Source: CAIXSC01 sp046349855
GTDB lineage: Bacteria > Planctomycetota > Planctomycetia > Pirellulales > Pirellulaceae
Assembly: GCA_046349855.1 (NCBI GenBank)
Contig: JAXMBM010000034.1
Span: 8,652-72,651 of the forward strand
Length of the DNA: 64,000 bases
Direction of reading: 5' to 3'
Below are positions 62,091 to 64,000 of the stretch, one piece after another. Under the pieces are notes generated by a model. That model was not told the origin of the DNA. It was given only the letters and a program-made list of their open reading frames with translations, and made no database searches. Made by a program: the position numbers and the translations under genes. Numbering within the stretch: position 1 is the stretch's first letter; every line of letters starts with the position of its first letter.

Positions 62091-63365
62091 ATGTTCCGCC
62101 GGCCATTTCTCGTCGCGGGCCTGCTCAGCCTGTCCTGTGTCGCGTCGTTGCTGTTCGTACCGTCCCGCGCGGCGAGCCAGGATTTGATCGGGATCTATCT
62201 GACCTGGAAGCAGGATCCCTGCACCACGATGACGATCAACTGGGTCGACATCTACGAGCACAGTCCAACGCACCTGTGGTATCGCGCCACGGACACGGAG
62301 GAATGGACGTCGGCCGCCGCCTCTCGGTCGTCCGTCGGTCCGTCGACACTGCAGTTACGACGCTGTGAATTGACTGGCCTGCGTCCCGACACACTGTACG
62401 AATTCGGCCTGGGGAAGGTACCGGCGAAGACCAGCGACGGCTGGCGTTTTCGCACGATGCCGGCGCAGCTGACGCGTTCGGTGAGATTCGTCTCGGGTGG
62501 CGACATGATGCACTCGCGCGCCATGGTCGACACGATGAATCGCCAGGTCGGCAAACTCGATCCCGACTTCGCGCTGCTGGGTGGGGACCTGGCCTACGAG
62601 AACGGGGTCACCGCGACCCGCTGGATCGACTGGCTGCAATCCTGGACGACGCTGTGCGTGGGGCGCGACCGACGGCTCATTCCGATGGTCGTCACGATCG
62701 GCAATCACGAAGTACGGGGCGGTTCGAACGGGCGCGTGCCCGACGACGCCCCCTACTTTTATTCGCTGTTCTCCCTGCCGGAGGACCGTTCGTACTACGG
62801 ACTGGACTTCGGTCGCTATCTGTCGCTGATCGTGCTCGACTCGGGACACACGCAAAAAGTCGGCGGGCCACAGGCAAGTTGGCTGGGTCCCGCGCTGGCA
62901 TCCCGGGCCGAGCAAACCTTCCTGTTCGCCTGTTACCATTACCCGGCCTATGGCACGACCAAGGCTCCCAAGGGCGGGCTCCCGATCGATGCCCCCCGGT
63001 CGGTGGAAATCCGGGAGCATTGGGTCCCGCACTTTGAGCGGCAGGGACTGACCGCCGTGTTCGAAAATGACCACCACAACTACAAACGTTCGCACCGCAT
63101 TCGCGCGCATCGCCGGGACGATCAGTACGGTGTGCTCTACCTGGGGGACGGCGCCTGGGGAGTGAAGACACGCGAGGTCCCCAAGCCGGAGGTGGCGTGG
63201 TGGCTGGCGAAGGCCGAGCCGCGCAACCACCTCTGGCACGTCGAACTGCATCCCGCTCGGACAGCGAGAATCCAGGCCGTCGACGACCAGGGGAAGGTAT
63301 TCGATGAAGTCCTCTTGGAAGCTCCCCGCAGCCCGCCAGCTCCGGCGGCTCCGGTGGCTCCCTGA
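62091..63365 (+). CDS. Secreted purple-acid-phosphatase-like metallophosphoesterase
   Basis: A 424-aa exported enzyme (signal peptide FLVAGLLSLSCVASLLFVP). An N-terminal fibronectin-III-like domain (YLTWKQDPCTTMTINWVDIY...LYEFGLGKV) is followed by the dimetal phosphoesterase core: VSGGDMMH, LLGGDLAYENG, VVTIGNHEVRGG, FACYHYPAYG and ENDHHNYKRSHRI, which supply the metal-binding Asp, Asn and His ligands. The substrate is probably a phosphomonoester. The start has AGGAAC 7 bp upstream. It is the third gene of the GH116 operon (37 bp gap). The C-terminus is Pro/Ala-rich. Confidence 0.88.
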   Translation: MFRRPFLVAGLLSLSCVASLLFVPSRAASQDLIGIYLTWKQDPCTTMTINWVDIYEHSPTHLWYRATDTEEWTSAAASRSSVGPSTLQLRRCELTGLRPDTLYEFGLGKVPAKTSDGWRFRTMPAQLTRSVRFVSGGDMMHSRAMVDTMNRQVGKLDPDFALLGGDLAYENGVTATRWIDWLQSWTTLCVGRDRRLIPMVVTIGNHEVRGGSNGRVPDDAPYFYSLFSLPEDRSYYGLDFGRYLSLIVLDSGHTQKVGGPQASWLGPALASRAEQTFLFACYHYPAYGTTKAPKGGLPIDAPRSVEIREHWVPHFERQGLTAVFENDHHNYKRSHRIRAHRRDDQYGVLYLGDGAWGVKTREVPKPEVAWWLAKAEPRNHLWHVELHPARTARIQAVDDQGKVFDEVLLEAPRSPPAPAAPVAP

Positions 63366-63390
63366 TGCGGGGCAGCCGGTCCACGGCGAG

Positions 63391-63834
63391 TCAGAAGGGG
63401 AATCGTGGCGTGATCTCCGCACTCGCCAATTCGCGGCGGCGCGGGCTGACCTTCTGCCAGCGGAGCGTGACGCTCTCAAACACCCGCTGGAACGCCGCCT
63501 TGGCCAGTGCCAGCGAGTCGCCCGTCAGGTGCTGTTCGAGTTCGTCCAATTCCGCCAGGATCGCATCGGCGTCATACGTCGTGGGCTTCGTTTCCTCAAC
63601 GTTGTCGGTTCTTGTTAGCGATTCGCATGTGAATTGCCGCGAATCCCAGTGCCGCAGACTCGGCTTGTGATCGCGGATCGACGTAGCAATTGCGACCACG
63701 ATCGACGCTCGCCCCGCCACCCCGTTATAGGGCGTCGGTACGTCCCGCATCGTCTCTGATCGTCCACCGTCGTCCGCCCTGTAACCCCTTTCGACCATCC
63801 ACGAACGTCCGGGGCCGTCCGCCGACGTCCACAA
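63391..63834 (-). pseudogene. Possible C-terminal fragment of a serine recombinase
   Basis: An open 147-codon frame whose last ~65 residues read TTYDADAILAELDELEQHLT then AKAAFQRVFESVTLRWQKVSPRR. This resembles the C-terminal coiled-coil/tail of large serine site-specific recombinases of planctomycetes (FESVTLxWxKVSPR). The N-terminal ~80 codons are compositional and not family-like. It lies ~125 bp from the 3' end of a tRNA gene on the same strand, a typical place for integration remnants. Weak evidence. Confidence 0.35.
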
Positions 63835-63851
63835 AACCGAGCAGCGCGAGA

Positions 63852-63873
63852 TTGGCTACATTTTGGCTACATT
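63852..63873. repeat. 11-bp tandem direct repeat near tRNA 3' end
   Basis: TTGGCTACATT occurs twice in tandem (63852-63862 and 63863-63873). Function unknown; possibly a recombination-related remnant. Confidence 0.4.
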
Positions 63874-63910
63874 GGGGGCCAAAACGGCGCTGAAATGACG
63901 CTGTTGGCGC

Positions 63911-63944
63911 AAAAAGAAAGACGCCGCAAGTCTCTACGGCGTCT
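63911..63944 (-). terminator. Intrinsic terminator after the tRNA gene
   Basis: Minus-strand stem AGACGCCG / CGGCGTCT (arms 63937-63944 and 63919-63926) with a 10-nt loop is followed by TTCTTTTT. It lies 14 bp beyond the tRNA 3' end. Confidence 0.85.
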
Positions 63945-63958
63945 ACGTTTCAAGAAAG

Positions 63959-64000
63959 CGGAGGGCACGGGACTCGAACCCGCAATCCCTTGCGGGGCAC
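63959..64000 (-). tRNA. tRNA with long variable arm, probably tRNA-Ser, 3' part
   Basis: Minus strand, cut by the window edge. Visible are a class II variable arm (CCC-GCAA-GGG), the T arm with GCGGG-TTCGAGT-CCCGT, the acceptor strand GCCCTCC and discriminator G; CCA is not encoded. The long variable arm and G73 point to serine (leucine usually has A73). The anticodon is outside the window, so the isoacceptor is unknown. Confidence 0.8.

Noticed and set aside
1..64000. CRISPR array
   Set aside because: No set of 25-40 bp repeats with regular unique spacers; the only tandem arrays are the heptamer, the 17-bp repeat and the G-rich tract.

Overview
The window is high-GC chromosomal DNA of a planctomycete (phylum Planctomycetota). 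The evidence is its set of lineage-typical families: a DUF1559 pseudopilin followed by a small lipoprotein, a PSCyt1/DUF1549/DUF1553 protein coupled to a DUF1501 protein, an FG-GAP protein with a haem motif, a sorbosone dehydrogenase fused to cytochrome c and CBM6-like modules, a giant secreted protein, a Hanks kinase with an FGE-type ectodomain, and GH116 and GH5 enzymes. Many genes have weak Shine-Dalgarno sites, and GTG starts occur.

Layout. 1-5.2 kb: 3' part of leuS, glgC and an MscS channel. 5.2-14 kb: DUF1559/lipoprotein pair, type II glutamine synthetase, a kinase-like/PP2C fusion followed by a STAS protein (a likely partner-switching module), a small conserved protein, a Dabb protein, an FHA protein, a TIGR01212 radical SAM protein, and birA behind an intrinsic terminator that could be an attenuator. 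14.4-23.2 kb: a heptamer minisatellite, metallo-beta-lactamase-fold protein, BD-FAE-like esterase, the DUF1553/DUF1501 pair, a UvrD/Rep helicase and an orphan Flp pilin. 23.2-35.2 kb: FKBP isomerase, GH5 enzyme, FG-GAP/cytochrome protein, TPR protein, M81 peptidase, and a LarA-like/sorbosone dehydrogenase/gluconolactonase group in which two genes carry frameshifts. 35.6-42 kb: one 2125-residue secreted protein of unknown function.

42-53.2 kb is an accessory island and the most interesting part. It holds an IS66-like scrap, a RelB/RelE-type toxin-antitoxin pair, and what I read as a decayed diversity-generating retroelement (DGR). The DGR consists of an Avd-like fragment fused by deletion to the C-terminal part of a reverse transcriptase, next to a frameshifted kinase-TM-FGE target gene whose 3' end looks like a variable region. 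Immediately beyond lies an integron-type gene-cassette array without an integrase (CALIN): eight attC-like sites separate seven cassettes, nearly all read on the minus strand. They encode a GyrI-like secreted protein, a membrane protein, a GrpB protein, a trypsin-like protease and several orphans.

53.2-64 kb returns to ordinary planctomycete content: a secreted SH3-like protein, a large secreted TPR-like protein, an LRR protein, and a + strand run of GH116 enzyme, RbsD-like secreted protein and purple-acid-phosphatase-like protein. It ends with a possible recombinase fragment beside the 3' part of a tRNA with a long variable arm (probably tRNA-Ser) and its terminator.

All functional calls rest on motif and family recognition by eye. 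No database search was run. The DGR and CALIN calls are the ones most worth computational confirmation.
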